Shown here piece by piece: positions 1-5,251 of a stretch of 5,795 bases of DNA. Under the pieces are notes generated by a model. The model did no database searches. It saw nothing but the letters and a program-made list of their open reading frames with translations, and was not told where the DNA came from. The stretch's first letter is position 1, and each line of letters opens with the position of its first letter. Origin of the DNA: TC-15 sp034437275 (GTDB taxonomy: Bacteria; Chloroflexota; Anaerolineae; Aggregatilineales; Aggregatilineaceae). The translations under genes were made by a program, and so were the position numbers. The stretch is taken from NCBI GenBank assembly GCA_034437275.1, contig DAOTUD010000165.1:1-5795 (forward strand), given 5' to 3'.

Positions 1-116
1 ATGGCGTCTTTGATCAGGCGGATCGCCTGATCAATTGATTCGCGGGCGTCTTCGAGCAGCTCGATGCGCTCGTCGAGGTCCATCCCGCCGTCTTGGGTGT
101 ACTTGTCGTTCGTCAT
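1..116 (-). CDS. Small hypothetical protein, N-terminal part (runs off left edge)
   Basis: Only the first 38 codons are present. The visible residues begin MTNDKYTQDGGMDLDERIEL and continue as a charged, Leu/Ile-rich stretch that should form one amphipathic helix, perhaps a short coiled coil. No catalytic motif, signal peptide or membrane segment is visible and I do not recognise the family. The ATG at 114-116 is chosen because a purine-rich AAGGA lies about 10 nt upstream (127-131 on the complement). An in-frame ATG at 81-83, giving MDLDERIELLE, is an equally plausible start. The gene is divergent from the TIR-STAND gene and shares its intergenic region. G/C-ending codons match the large neighbour, which supports it being a real gene. 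A perfect 11-bp-arm inverted repeat lies inside it. Confidence 0.55.
   Translation of the reverse strand, partial: MTNDKYTQDGGMDLDERIELLEDARESIDQAIRLIKDA
10..34. repeat. Perfect inverted repeat, 11-bp arms, inside the left-edge gene
   Basis: The arms TTGATCAGGCG (10-20) and CGCCTGATCAA (24-34) are exact reverse complements around a 3-nt centre, GAT. The segment encodes part of the helix (I-D-Q-A-I-R-L-I-K) of the left-edge gene, so the symmetry may be accidental in coding sequence. It could also be a protein-binding site or an RNA hairpin near the 5' end of that mRNA. It carries two TGATCA palindromes, one in each arm. Confidence 0.6.
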
Positions 117-171
117 CTTGCGTGTATCCTTTTGCTTCGTGGGGCGGTTCATCCGCCTCTCCATCTTGACT

Positions 172-191
172 ACATCATACGACATCATACG
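172..191. repeat. Two tandem copies of a 10-bp direct repeat in the divergent promoter region
   Basis: ACATCATACG occurs twice back to back (172-181 and 182-191). The 10-bp spacing puts both copies on the same face of the helix, as seen with cooperative regulator sites. On the minus strand each copy contains TATGAT, a good -10 hexamer, so the repeat could also provide duplicated -10 elements for the left-edge gene. Both readings are inferences from pattern and position. Confidence 0.5.
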
Positions 192-202
192 TATGCTGTG
201 AC
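174..202 (-). promoter_or_regulatory. Candidate promoter for the left-edge gene
   Basis: On the minus strand, GTCACA (complement of 197-202) is followed after 17 nt by TATGAT (complement of 174-179). This is 4/6 and 5/6 to the sigma70 consensus with ideal spacing. The start point would lie near 167, giving a leader of about 50 nt before the ATG at 116. The -35 overlaps the edge of the 21-bp palindrome at 200-220, so one regulator could control both divergent genes. This is a consensus match only. Confidence 0.35.
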
Positions 203-211
203 CACCAAAGT
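197..211 (+). repeat. 15-bp repeat, left copy, in the TIR-STAND promoter region
   Basis: TGTGACCACCAAAGT occurs here and again, identical and in the same orientation, at 3929-3943. The two copies bracket the TIR-STAND gene and the gene remnant, 3732 bp apart. This left copy contains one arm of the perfect palindrome at 200-220. The pair could be two binding sites for one regulator or a recombination scar. Confidence 0.7.
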
Positions 212-220
212 TTGGTGGTC
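200..220. promoter_or_regulatory. Perfect 21-bp palindrome, candidate operator between divergent genes
   Basis: GACCACCAAA (200-209) and TTTGGTGGTC (211-220) are exact reverse complements around a single G. The site lies just upstream of the rightward promoter (-35 at 227-232) and overlaps the candidate leftward -35. That position suits a dimeric transcription factor acting on both genes. There is no T-tract on either side, so a terminator is unlikely. The left half with its flank, TGTGACCACCAAAGT, recurs exactly at 3929-3943. Confidence 0.5.
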
Positions 221-226
221 CCTGGC

Positions 227-255
227 TTGTGATATGGCGTGGCCTGGGCCATAAT
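227..255 (+). promoter_or_regulatory. Candidate sigma70-type promoter of the TIR-STAND gene
   Basis: TTGTGA (227-232) and CATAAT (250-255) are separated by 17 nt and match the -35 and -10 consensus at 4/6 and 5/6. Transcription would start near 262, about 30 nt before the ATG at 293, which leaves room for the strong ribosome binding site at 281. This also argues against the upstream GTG at 239 as the start, since it would lie within the promoter. Confidence 0.5.
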
Positions 256-280
256 ACTCAGGGAGCACCGCGCGGACAGC

Positions 281-288
281 AGGAGGGG
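281..288 (+). promoter_or_regulatory. Strong Shine-Dalgarno site fixing the TIR-STAND start
   Basis: AGGAGGGG matches the anti-Shine-Dalgarno sequence very well. AGGAGG ends 6 nt before the ATG at 293. It selects that ATG over the in-frame GTG at 239, whose 18 extra residues precede the TIR fold and have no such site. Confidence 0.75.
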
Positions 289-292
289 CCAT

Positions 293-3200
293 ATGCCACA
301 GCACCACTTCATCAGCTATTCGACCGCCGAAGCACCGGACTTTGCGCAGCGCCTGCACGACGCACTCGAAGCCGAACACGTCCCGGCCTGGCTGGACAAA
401 CGCGACCTCAAGGCCGGGATCGACTGGGATATTCAAATCCGCGACGCGATCCGCGACAGCTTCACGCTGCTGTTCGTCATGACGCCGGACAGCGTGGCCG
501 ACACGTCCGTCTGCCGCGACGAATGGTCGCTGGCGCTCAAGTACAAAACGCCGGTGATCCCGCTGCGCCTGGATTCCCGCGCCGACGCGCCGTTCCGTTT
601 GCAGAACCGGCAGTACATCGACTTCACGGACGGGTTCGACGCCGGGATCGCCCGGCTGCGCGAGCATCTGCGCTGGATGAACAGCCCGGCGGGACGGCTC
701 CAGGCGCTCCAGGATCGCTGGAAGGACGCCGAACGCGCGCTGCGCCGCGCCCGCGACGACCACGAACGCACGCGCATCACGCAGGAAATGGAGCAGCTGC
801 GCGAGGATATCGCCGCGCAGCAGGCGCTGGTCGATGACCCGGAAGGCGTCGCCAAACGCGCCGAAGCCAGCATCGAAGCGCGCATCGCGGTCGAGCGCCA
901 GCCGGAGCGCGCGCCGCGTGCGGCCACCAGGTTCATCAACCCGCCGCCGATGACCGCGCCCGCCTATTTCCAGGACCGCTTCGACCAGACCAAACAGATC
1001 GCCGATTTTCTGAAGGATGACTCCCTGCGGTTGCTGACGTTGGTCGGGACGGGCGGCGTGGGCAAAACGGCGACGGTGTGCCGCGTGCTCAAGGCGCTGC
1101 ACAGCGGCAAGCTGCCCGACGACCTGGGGCCGCTGCCCGTGGACGGCATCGTGTACCTCTCGACCGGGACGGGACCCTACCGCGTCAGCGCGCCGACGCT
1201 GTTCGCCGGGCTGCGCGAACTGCTGTTGCCGGACGCTGCCGCCGCCTTCGACGCGATCTACCGCAACGCGCAGCTCAGCACTGCCGACAAGATGGGTGCG
1301 CTGCTGGGCTATTTTCCGGCGGGGCGCGTGATCGTGCTGCTCGACAACTTCGAGGATGTGACCGCGCTCGACACGCGCACGCTGCGCGACACTGAACTCG
1401 ACGAGGCACTGCGCGCGCTGCTGAGTGCGCCGCAGCACGGCGTCAAGGCGCTGATCACTACGCGTGTCAAACCGCGTGACCTGGCGCTGGTCCACCCGGA
1501 ATGCCAGCGGGTCTACGACCTGGACGAGGGGCTGGAATCGCCCTATGCTGAGAACATCCTGCGCGAGATGGACGACGACGGCGCGCTGGGACTGCGCGAT
1601 GCGCCGGACGCCGTGCTGGGTGAGGCGCGCGAGCTGACGCGCGGCTTCCCGCGTGCGCTGGAAGCGCTGGTCGCCATCCTGCGCAGCGACCGCGAAACCG
1701 GGCTGGACGGGCTGCTGGCCGACCTGCGGCGCTGGCACGCCCAGGAAAGCGGCGACACGTTGGATACGGGCGTATCGCACGTGGTGGAAACGCTGGTGGG
1801 CGAGGCCTTCAACCGGCTGGACACGCCCGCGCGGCAGGTGATGCAGGCGCTGGCGATCTACAATCGCCCAGTGCCGGCGGTGGCGGTGGACCACCTGCTG
1901 CAGCCGTTCGCGCCGGGGCTGGACAGCGCGCGCGTGCTCAAGCGGCTGGTGAACATGCACTTCGCGCGCCACGACGCCGGGCGCTACTACCTGCACCCGG
2001 TCGATGCTGCCTACGCGCTGAGTTTAATCCCGGAGGAAGACAAAACACCGGCCCCGGAACCTGAAGCCAACGACACCAGCGACGAGGAAAAATCCCCGCT
2101 GGATATCCTGGCGGAGGCCAATGCCGCGAAAGCGCGAGAGAAAAACCCGCCCTTCACGCGGCTGGCGCTGTACGCACGCGGCGCGGACTACTTCCGATCG
2201 GCGCGCACGCCCCGCGACGAGTGGACATCCCTGGCCGACCTGGAGGCGCAGTTGGCCGAGATCGACCTGCGCTGCGCGGCGCAGGATTACGACACAGCGG
2301 CGCGCGTGCTGCTCGATATCGACTTCGACTACCTGCTGCTGTGGGGACACTTCCGCCTGATGATGGACCTGCACCAGCGGCTGCAAGGCCAGATCGGCGA
2401 TTCCACGCTGCAACGAATTAGTGTGGGCAACCTGGGACAGGCTTACGCTGCGATGGGCCGGGTTCGGGAGGCCATCACTTGCTATGAAGCCGCCCTGGCG
2501 AGCGCCCGCGAGATCGGCGACCGGCGCGGCGAAGGGGCATGGCTGGGCAGCCTGGGCAATGCCTACCGCGCCCTGGGGGAGGTGCGCCGCGCCATCGAGT
2601 ACCATGAGCAGGCGCTGGCCATTGCCCGCGCGATCGGCGACCGGCGCGGCGAAGGGGCGGGCCTGGGCAGCCTGGGCAATGCTTACCGCGAGCTGGGGGA
2701 GGTGCGCCGCGCCATCGACTTCTACCAGCAAGCGCTGGCCATTGCCCGCGAGATCGGCGACCGGCGCGGCGAAGGGGCATGTCTGGGCAACCTGGGCAAT
2801 GCCTACCGCGACCTGGGGGAGGTGCGCCGCGCCATCGAGTACCATGAGCAAGCGCTGAGCATTTCACGCGCGATCGGCGACCGGCGCGGCGAAGGGGCGG
2901 ACCTGGGCAACCTGGGCATTGCCTACCGCGACCTGGGGGAGGTGCGCCGCGCCATCGAGTTCTACCAGCAGGCGCTGGCCATTGCCCGCGACATCGGCGA
3001 CCGGCGCGGCGAAGGGGCGGACCTGGGCAACCTGGGTGAGGCTTTACGTGATTCAGGGGATGTTCAACGAGCGATTGAATATTTTGAACAAGCACTCACG
3101 ATATATACTCAAATTGGAGATCGAGGTGGGGAGGCGTTTATATATCGTGAATTAGGCTATACCACGATGGATCAAAGTCAATTAGGTGAAGCAATTCAGA

Positions 3201-3682
3201 TTGCTGATGAAATTGAGTTCACTCAAATTCAAAATGAGGCGCGTTTCAGTCTTGCCCTGGCGCACCTTGTCGCTGGGGACCTGCCCGCCGCGCGTGCCGC
3301 CATCGAGGAGGCGCGGCAGTATGACGTTCCCGCGAACAATCACAACGTGCTGGCGCTGCACGGCGTGATCGCGCTGCGGCAGGGCGAGTCGTCCGCCGCG
3401 CAGGAGGCCTTCGCCGCTGCCGTCGCCGCTGCGGACGATCTGCTGGCGAAGACTGCCGAGTCCTACGATGCGCTGGATGCGAAGGGGCTGGCGCTGGCCG
3501 GGCTGGCGCTGTGCGGGGATGCGGCGCAGGTGCCCGCTGCCGTCGCCGCTTTCCGTGCGGCACGGGCGATCACGTCCGCGCCGGGGATCGTGGCGGGTGC
3601 GCTGCAAGTGTTCGACGCGCTGGACGTGTGCGACGCTTCCGGGCGGCTGGCGGAGGTGCGCGCGGCGGCGGCGGGGGAGTAA
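293..3682 (+). CDS. TIR-NB-ARC (STAND NTPase)-TPR protein, predicted NLR-like antiviral sensor-effector
   Basis: The protein has 1129 residues and is probably cytoplasmic, with no signal peptide or membrane segment. Residues 1-125 form a TIR domain: box 1 FISYS (6-10), the BB-loop region DKRDLKAG (35-42), and CRDEW (74-78), whose E77 is the likely catalytic Glu of NAD+-cleaving TIRs. Residues 130-205 are charged and helical, probably coiled coil. The NB-ARC/STAND NTPase spans about 220-575: Walker A GTGGVGKT (252-259), Walker B VIVLLDNFED (346-355), sensor-like ALITTR (386-391), GFPRAL (451-456, equivalent to GLPLAL) and YLHPVD (566-571, near the MHD position). Residues 576-620 are an acidic linker. 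TPRs follow from about 640, with a near-identical core at 740-914 and divergent helical repeats to the end. By analogy with known bacterial TIR-STAND systems, ligand binding by the TPRs would trigger NTP-driven oligomerisation and TIR activity. The ligand and TIR product are unknown. It appears monocistronic, with its own promoter and a hairpin after the stop. Confidence 0.93.
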   Translation: MPQHHFISYSTAEAPDFAQRLHDALEAEHVPAWLDKRDLKAGIDWDIQIRDAIRDSFTLLFVMTPDSVADTSVCRDEWSLALKYKTPVIPLRLDSRADAPFRLQNRQYIDFTDGFDAGIARLREHLRWMNSPAGRLQALQDRWKDAERALRRARDDHERTRITQEMEQLREDIAAQQALVDDPEGVAKRAEASIEARIAVERQPERAPRAATRFINPPPMTAPAYFQDRFDQTKQIADFLKDDSLRLLTLVGTGGVGKTATVCRVLKALHSGKLPDDLGPLPVDGIVYLSTGTGPYRVSAPTLFAGLRELLLPDAAAAFDAIYRNAQLSTADKMGALLGYFPAGRVIVLLDNFEDVTALDTRTLRDTELDEALRALLSAPQHGVKALITTRVKPRDLALVHPECQRVYDLDEGLESPYAENILREMDDDGALGLRDAPDAVLGEARELTRGFPRALEALVAILRSDRETGLDGLLADLRRWHAQESGDTLDTGVSHVVETLVGEAFNRLDTPARQVMQALAIYNRPVPAVAVDHLLQPFAPGLDSARVLKRLVNMHFARHDAGRYYLHPVDAAYALSLIPEEDKTPAPEPEANDTSDEEKSPLDILAEANAAKAREKNPPFTRLALYARGADYFRSARTPRDEWTSLADLEAQLAEIDLRCAAQDYDTAARVLLDIDFDYLLLWGHFRLMMDLHQRLQGQIGDSTLQRISVGNLGQAYAAMGRVREAITCYEAALASAREIGDRRGEGAWLGSLGNAYRALGEVRRAIEYHEQALAIARAIGDRRGEGAGLGSLGNAYRELGEVRRAIDFYQQALAIAREIGDRRGEGACLGNLGNAYRDLGEVRRAIEYHEQALSISRAIGDRRGEGADLGNLGIAYRDLGEVRRAIEFYQQALAIARDIGDRRGEGADLGNLGEALRDSGDVQRAIEYFEQALTIYTQIGDRGGEAFIYRELGYTTMDQSQLGEAIQIADEIEFTQIQNEARFSLALAHLVAGDLPAARAAIEEARQYDVPANNHNVLALHGVIALRQGESSAAQEAFAAAVAAADDLLAKTAESYDALDAKGLALAGLALCGDAAQVPAAVAAFRAARAITSAPGIVAGALQVFDALDVCDASGRLAEVRAAAAGE
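2504..3036 (+). repeat. Near-identical 120-nt tandem repeats encoding TPR units
   Basis: A 120-nt period (40 residues) runs for about 4.4 copies with most bases identical. DRRGEGA recurs at residues 743, 783, 823, 863 and 903, and LGEVRRAI at 761, 801, 841 and 881. Differences are confined to a few positions, for example residue 750/790/830/870/910 = W/G/C/D/D. Copies also alternate: units 1 and 3 carry EYHEQAL, while units 2 and 4 carry D/EFYQQAL, at both DNA and protein level. This implies a 240-nt higher-order unit. The flanking TPRs at residues 703-742 and 915-980 are clearly diverged. Such near-identity points to recent expansion or ongoing gene conversion. Confidence 0.9.
3037..3240 (+). 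other. AT-rich mosaic patch within the TPR region of the TIR-STAND gene
   Basis: By hand count about 40 % of these 204 bases are G or C, against about 72 % in the adjacent repeat unit 2881-3000. The switch is abrupt on the left, just after GGCAACCTGGG, and codon choice changes to A/T-ending codons (ATT, GAA, TTA, CAA). It reverts to GC-rich usage near 3241. The frame is kept and the residues still look like TPRs (RAIEYFEQALTIYTQIGDR), so the segment is functional coding sequence. The likeliest origin is recombination with a TPR gene from a lower-GC genome. Confidence 0.75.
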
Positions 3683-3696
3683 TGCGCGCACGAAAA

Positions 3697-3718
3697 AGCC
3701 CCGCACGCTAGCGGGGCT
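3697..3718. terminator. Intrinsic terminator hairpin after the TIR-STAND gene, probably bidirectional
   Basis: AGCCCCGC (3697-3704) and GCGGGGCT (3711-3718) form a perfect 8-bp GC-rich stem with a 6-nt loop. The stem begins 15 nt after the TIR-STAND stop. The U-tract lies on the minus-strand side (AAAAA at 3693-3697 reads TTTTT), so it is best formed for leftward transcription. It would end transcription of the gene whose tail lies at 3738-3833, and may stop both converging transcripts. Confidence 0.75.
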
Positions 3719-3737
3719 GCTGTACTCCAAATCTATT

Positions 3738-3833
3738 CTACTCCGGCCATACGGCCCGCGCGGCCAGTTCTGGCGGGCACGGGAAGTGCCCATCCTCGGT
3801 GATGGCCCCGACCTGCGCCTCGACCGCTGCGCG
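3738..3833 (-). pseudogene. Possible C-terminal remnant of a lost minus-strand gene
   Basis: Reading leftward there is an open stretch of 31 codons ending in TAG at 3738-3740. It includes GAITEDGHFPCPPELAARAV followed by WPE. G/C-ending codons and a terminator 20 nt beyond the stop make it look like the genuine 3' end of a gene convergent with the TIR-STAND gene. A TAG in the same frame at 3834-3836 and lack of a start show that it is broken. I do not recognise the family. Alternatively it is a chance open frame in GC-rich DNA. Confidence 0.35.
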
Positions 3834-3928
3834 CTACAGCGGGCTTATCCCAAGGTTGGATGGGCGGTGAGGTGATCGAGCCCGTTAGATGATGGCATGC
3901 GCCTGGACTTCTACCCGCGCAGGAACGT

Positions 3929-3943
3929 TGTGACCACCAAAGT
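3929..3943 (+). repeat. 15-bp repeat, right copy, near the composition boundary
   Basis: This is an exact direct repeat of 197-211 (TGTGACCACCAAAGT). After the 15-mer the sequence continues CTGCTGGCTC, which matches only about 6 of 10 positions of the right arm of the perfect palindrome, so here the site is a half-site or degraded palindrome. No intact gene starts just to its right on the plus strand, so it has no obvious promoter role now. Confidence 0.7.
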
Positions 3944-3960
3944 CTGCTGGCTCAGTGGGG

Positions 3961-3981
3961 AAAAAACCCGGCGGCTGCCGG
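3961..3981 (-). terminator. Leftward intrinsic terminator of the drmB-drmC operon
   Basis: On the minus strand, CCGGC-AGCC-GCCGG forms a 5-bp all-GC stem with a 4-nt loop (3968-3981), followed by G and six T residues (complement of 3961-3966). It lies about 55 nt past the drmC stop, in the correct orientation to end that operon. The stem is short but the U-tract is clear. Confidence 0.6.
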
Positions 3982-3986
3982 AGTTG

Positions 3987-4014
3987 TTTCGTTGTGCAAT
4001 ATTCTGCAACGAAA
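3987..4014. repeat. Inverted repeat just downstream of drmC
   Basis: TTTCGTTG (3987-3994) and CAACGAAA (4007-4014) are perfect 8-bp arms around a 12-nt loop. It begins 20 nt beyond the drmC stop on the minus strand. It may stabilise the 3' end of the drmC transcript or work together with the terminator at 3961-3981. There is no T-tract next to it. Confidence 0.5.
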
Positions 4015-4026
4015 ACGTCGCGACGT
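4015..4026. repeat. Perfect 12-bp palindrome ACGTCGCGACGT
   Basis: The two 6-bp halves (4015-4020 and 4021-4026) are exact reverse complements with no spacer, 8 nt beyond the drmC stop and directly abutting the hairpin at 3987-4014. It contains the restriction-type palindrome TCGCGA. It may be a protein-binding or methylation site, or chance. Confidence 0.4.
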
Positions 4027-4034
4027 ATATTGTG

Positions 4035-4532
4035 CTAATAAATTCTACTGGTAGACAGGCTCTCAATCAGTCGGTCTATTGTTCTGGCAATGGAACCTGC
4101 ATCGGGCCCCTGAACAAGCACGGCCAGTTCGTGATTTGCCAACAAGCCTCGTTTGGATAGATTCGAGGAACCGACAAGTGCTGATTTTCGATCTACCACA
4201 ACAACCTTCGCATGCAGATCGCTCTCGGTACGGTTAAAATCATATAGTTGAAGGTGATGATACTGGCGCATCAGGTCATTCAGTCGGTTAACTGCACTGG
4301 CGTGTTGATCCTCAAAGTGATTTATCACCATCCTGATTTTTACGCCACGAGTCAACGCAGTTTCCAACCACTCGAATAGCAGATCGGAACCAGTGGTAAT
4401 TGAATAGACTGTCAGGATGATTTCGTATTCTGCTGCCTGGAATAACTTTCCCAGTGCTGATTCAATCGATCTAATCCCACTGCCAATCCAGTCTATTCCG
4501 GTAACCACTATCGTTTGAGATGACTCATTCAT
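4035..4532 (-). CDS. drmC: Phospholipase-D-like protein, DISARM DrmC family
   Basis: The product has 165 residues and belongs to the PLD superfamily. One complete HKD motif is present: H107-x-K109-x4-D114, followed by GSSN (121-124), then NHEL (133-136), which fits the conserved N/E position after HKD in this superfamily. The N-terminal half (about 20-95) has the expected beta-alpha pattern: YEIILTVYSI, then an amphipathic helix, then VKIRMVINHF. With a single HKD, activity would need a dimer, as in Nuc-type nucleases. No signal peptide is visible. The ATG overlaps the TGA of the upstream DUF1998 gene (ATGA at 4529-4532), so the two are translationally coupled. The pair DUF1998 then PLD matches drmB-drmC of DISARM, where DrmC is an accessory component. 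Without that neighbour it would simply be a PLD-like nuclease. It looks intact, although its operon has been cut upstream. Confidence 0.8.
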   Translation of the reverse strand: MNESSQTIVVTGIDWIGSGIRSIESALGKLFQAAEYEIILTVYSITTGSDLLFEWLETALTRGVKIRMVINHFEDQHASAVNRLNDLMRQYHHLQLYDFNRTESDLHAKVVVVDRKSALVGSSNLSKRGLLANHELAVLVQGPDAGSIARTIDRLIESLSTSRIY

Positions 4533-5234
4533 GGCAGGTTCTTTAACAGCAGGCTGCGATCCAGACGCATGTTTCGATGTTCACAAGATGTCTCAGAAAC
4601 CAGGGCGCAGGCATAACATGCCGAGCCGTTGTATTTGTTGGGGCCAAACTGCTCTTCGCCACACAGTGGATCGTTCGAGCAGGCATCCAGGTCGCGAAAT
4701 GCAGTGGCCAGCACTCGCTCAAATTGAGGTACAAGGGCAACCAGCCCTCCAAGCGTACCATCACCACCTGGCTGAGCCGTATACAACAATACCCCCCCAC
4801 TCACGTTAGGGGTTTTCTCGCCTATCTGGATAAATACCCGTTCCCGTACTGATGCTGAAGAATAGCCGGAATCCACCGCCAGCGCATTGATGAGCCTGTG
4901 CGCAAGAGTATGCCACCACACAAAAACCGGATGAAGCTGATCGGCATCTTCCGAATGGATATTCTGTCCAAACTCATCCGGGTCATACCAGGCACTGAGC
5001 CAGGCTTCAAACTCCGATCCATGCATCGGAAAATGATATTCCAGGGCATCGACATCTTGTTGAGGTGCAAGATCAATGAAGATGCCTTCACCGAACAACT
5101 CAACGCCAGGATACCAGTCACGTTGACTCTGGGTGTCGTGGAACACACAATCGACCAGATTTCCCGACAGCGGATCTAAACGACGACATCCTGTCTGAAC
5201 CATCACCACACGCAGACGATTTACAGGTGTAATG
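4529..5234 (-). pseudogene. drmB: DrmB (DUF1998/MZB domain) C-terminal fragment, truncated by an insertion sequence
   Basis: The readable product covers the C-terminal DUF1998 region of DrmB, the partner of the DrmA helicase in DISARM. Numbered from the GTG at 5209 (226 codons), it has WHTLAHRLI (99-107), the GG/GDGTLGGL segment (148-156) and a metal-binding set typical of the family: C177, C183 (DPLC), C198, C201, C209 and H211, then NMRLDRSLL. The frame stays open upstream of the GTG, reading PVNRLRVVMVQTGCRRLDP, which resembles the conserved RLREV..-GF.R segment of DUF1998 proteins. It reaches 5234, where the insertion sequence begins; beyond that it soon hits a stop within IS DNA. The GTG is therefore not a true start. 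Several hundred N-terminal residues are missing, as are drmA and the methylase. Whether the fragment is still expressed, for example from an IS promoter, is unknown. Confidence 0.8.
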
Positions 5235-5251
5235 GGCGTTGTTGAATGAAT
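5235..5251 (+). repeat. Candidate left terminal inverted repeat of the IS element
   Basis: GGCGTTGTTGAATGAAT is the outermost sequence unlike drmB and matches the IS903 terminal repeat at most positions from memory. The exact outer base (5234 or 5235) cannot be fixed without the right end. Confidence 0.6.

Larger units (their letters stand above)
3683..4034. other. Gene-free interval between the TIR-STAND gene and the DISARM remnant
   Basis: No intact gene is supported here. From left to right it holds a hairpin terminator (3697-3718), a short minus-strand gene tail (3738-3833), about 95 bases in which I see nothing definite, the second copy of the TIR-promoter 15-mer (3929-3943), a leftward terminator (3961-3981), a second hairpin (3987-4014) and a 12-bp palindrome (4015-4026). 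A plus-strand reading frame beginning at the ATG at 3897 has no ribosome binding site and no family resemblance. Base composition falls from GC-rich to near 50 % at about 3960-3985. Confidence 0.6.

Noticed and set aside
166..197. Alternative rightward promoter TTGACT (166-171) with TATGCT (192-197)
   Set aside because: The 20-nt spacer is too long. The TTGTGA-17-CATAAT pair downstream is better placed.
239..292. GTG at 239 as the start of the TIR-STAND protein
   Set aside because: It has no ribosome binding site, lies within the predicted promoter and adds 18 residues before the TIR fold. The ATG at 293 has a strong AGGAGG.
185..1996. Long antisense open frame (603 codons) opposite the TIR-STAND gene
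   Set aside because: It lies fully opposite conserved TIR and NB-ARC codons. Its Arg/Gln/Val-rich composition is typical of the shadow frame of GC3-rich genes, and it shows no domain motifs.
2504..3036. CRISPR-like array, considered because of regular repeats
   Set aside because: The 120-nt period is fully coding, repeat and spacer are not distinguishable, and the unit is a TPR.
2024..3095. Antisense and alternate-frame open frames across the TPR repeats
   Set aside because: They repeat with the 120-nt period only because the DNA does. The plus-strand frame has clear TPR signature residues.
3468..3875. Plus-strand open frame overlapping the TIR-STAND 3' end
   Set aside because: It overlaps the C-terminal codons in another frame, runs through the terminator hairpin and has no start signal.
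3897..4160. Plus-strand open frame of 87 codons between the two loci
   Set aside because: It has no ribosome binding site, crosses the leftward terminator and runs into the antisense of drmC. No family features are visible.
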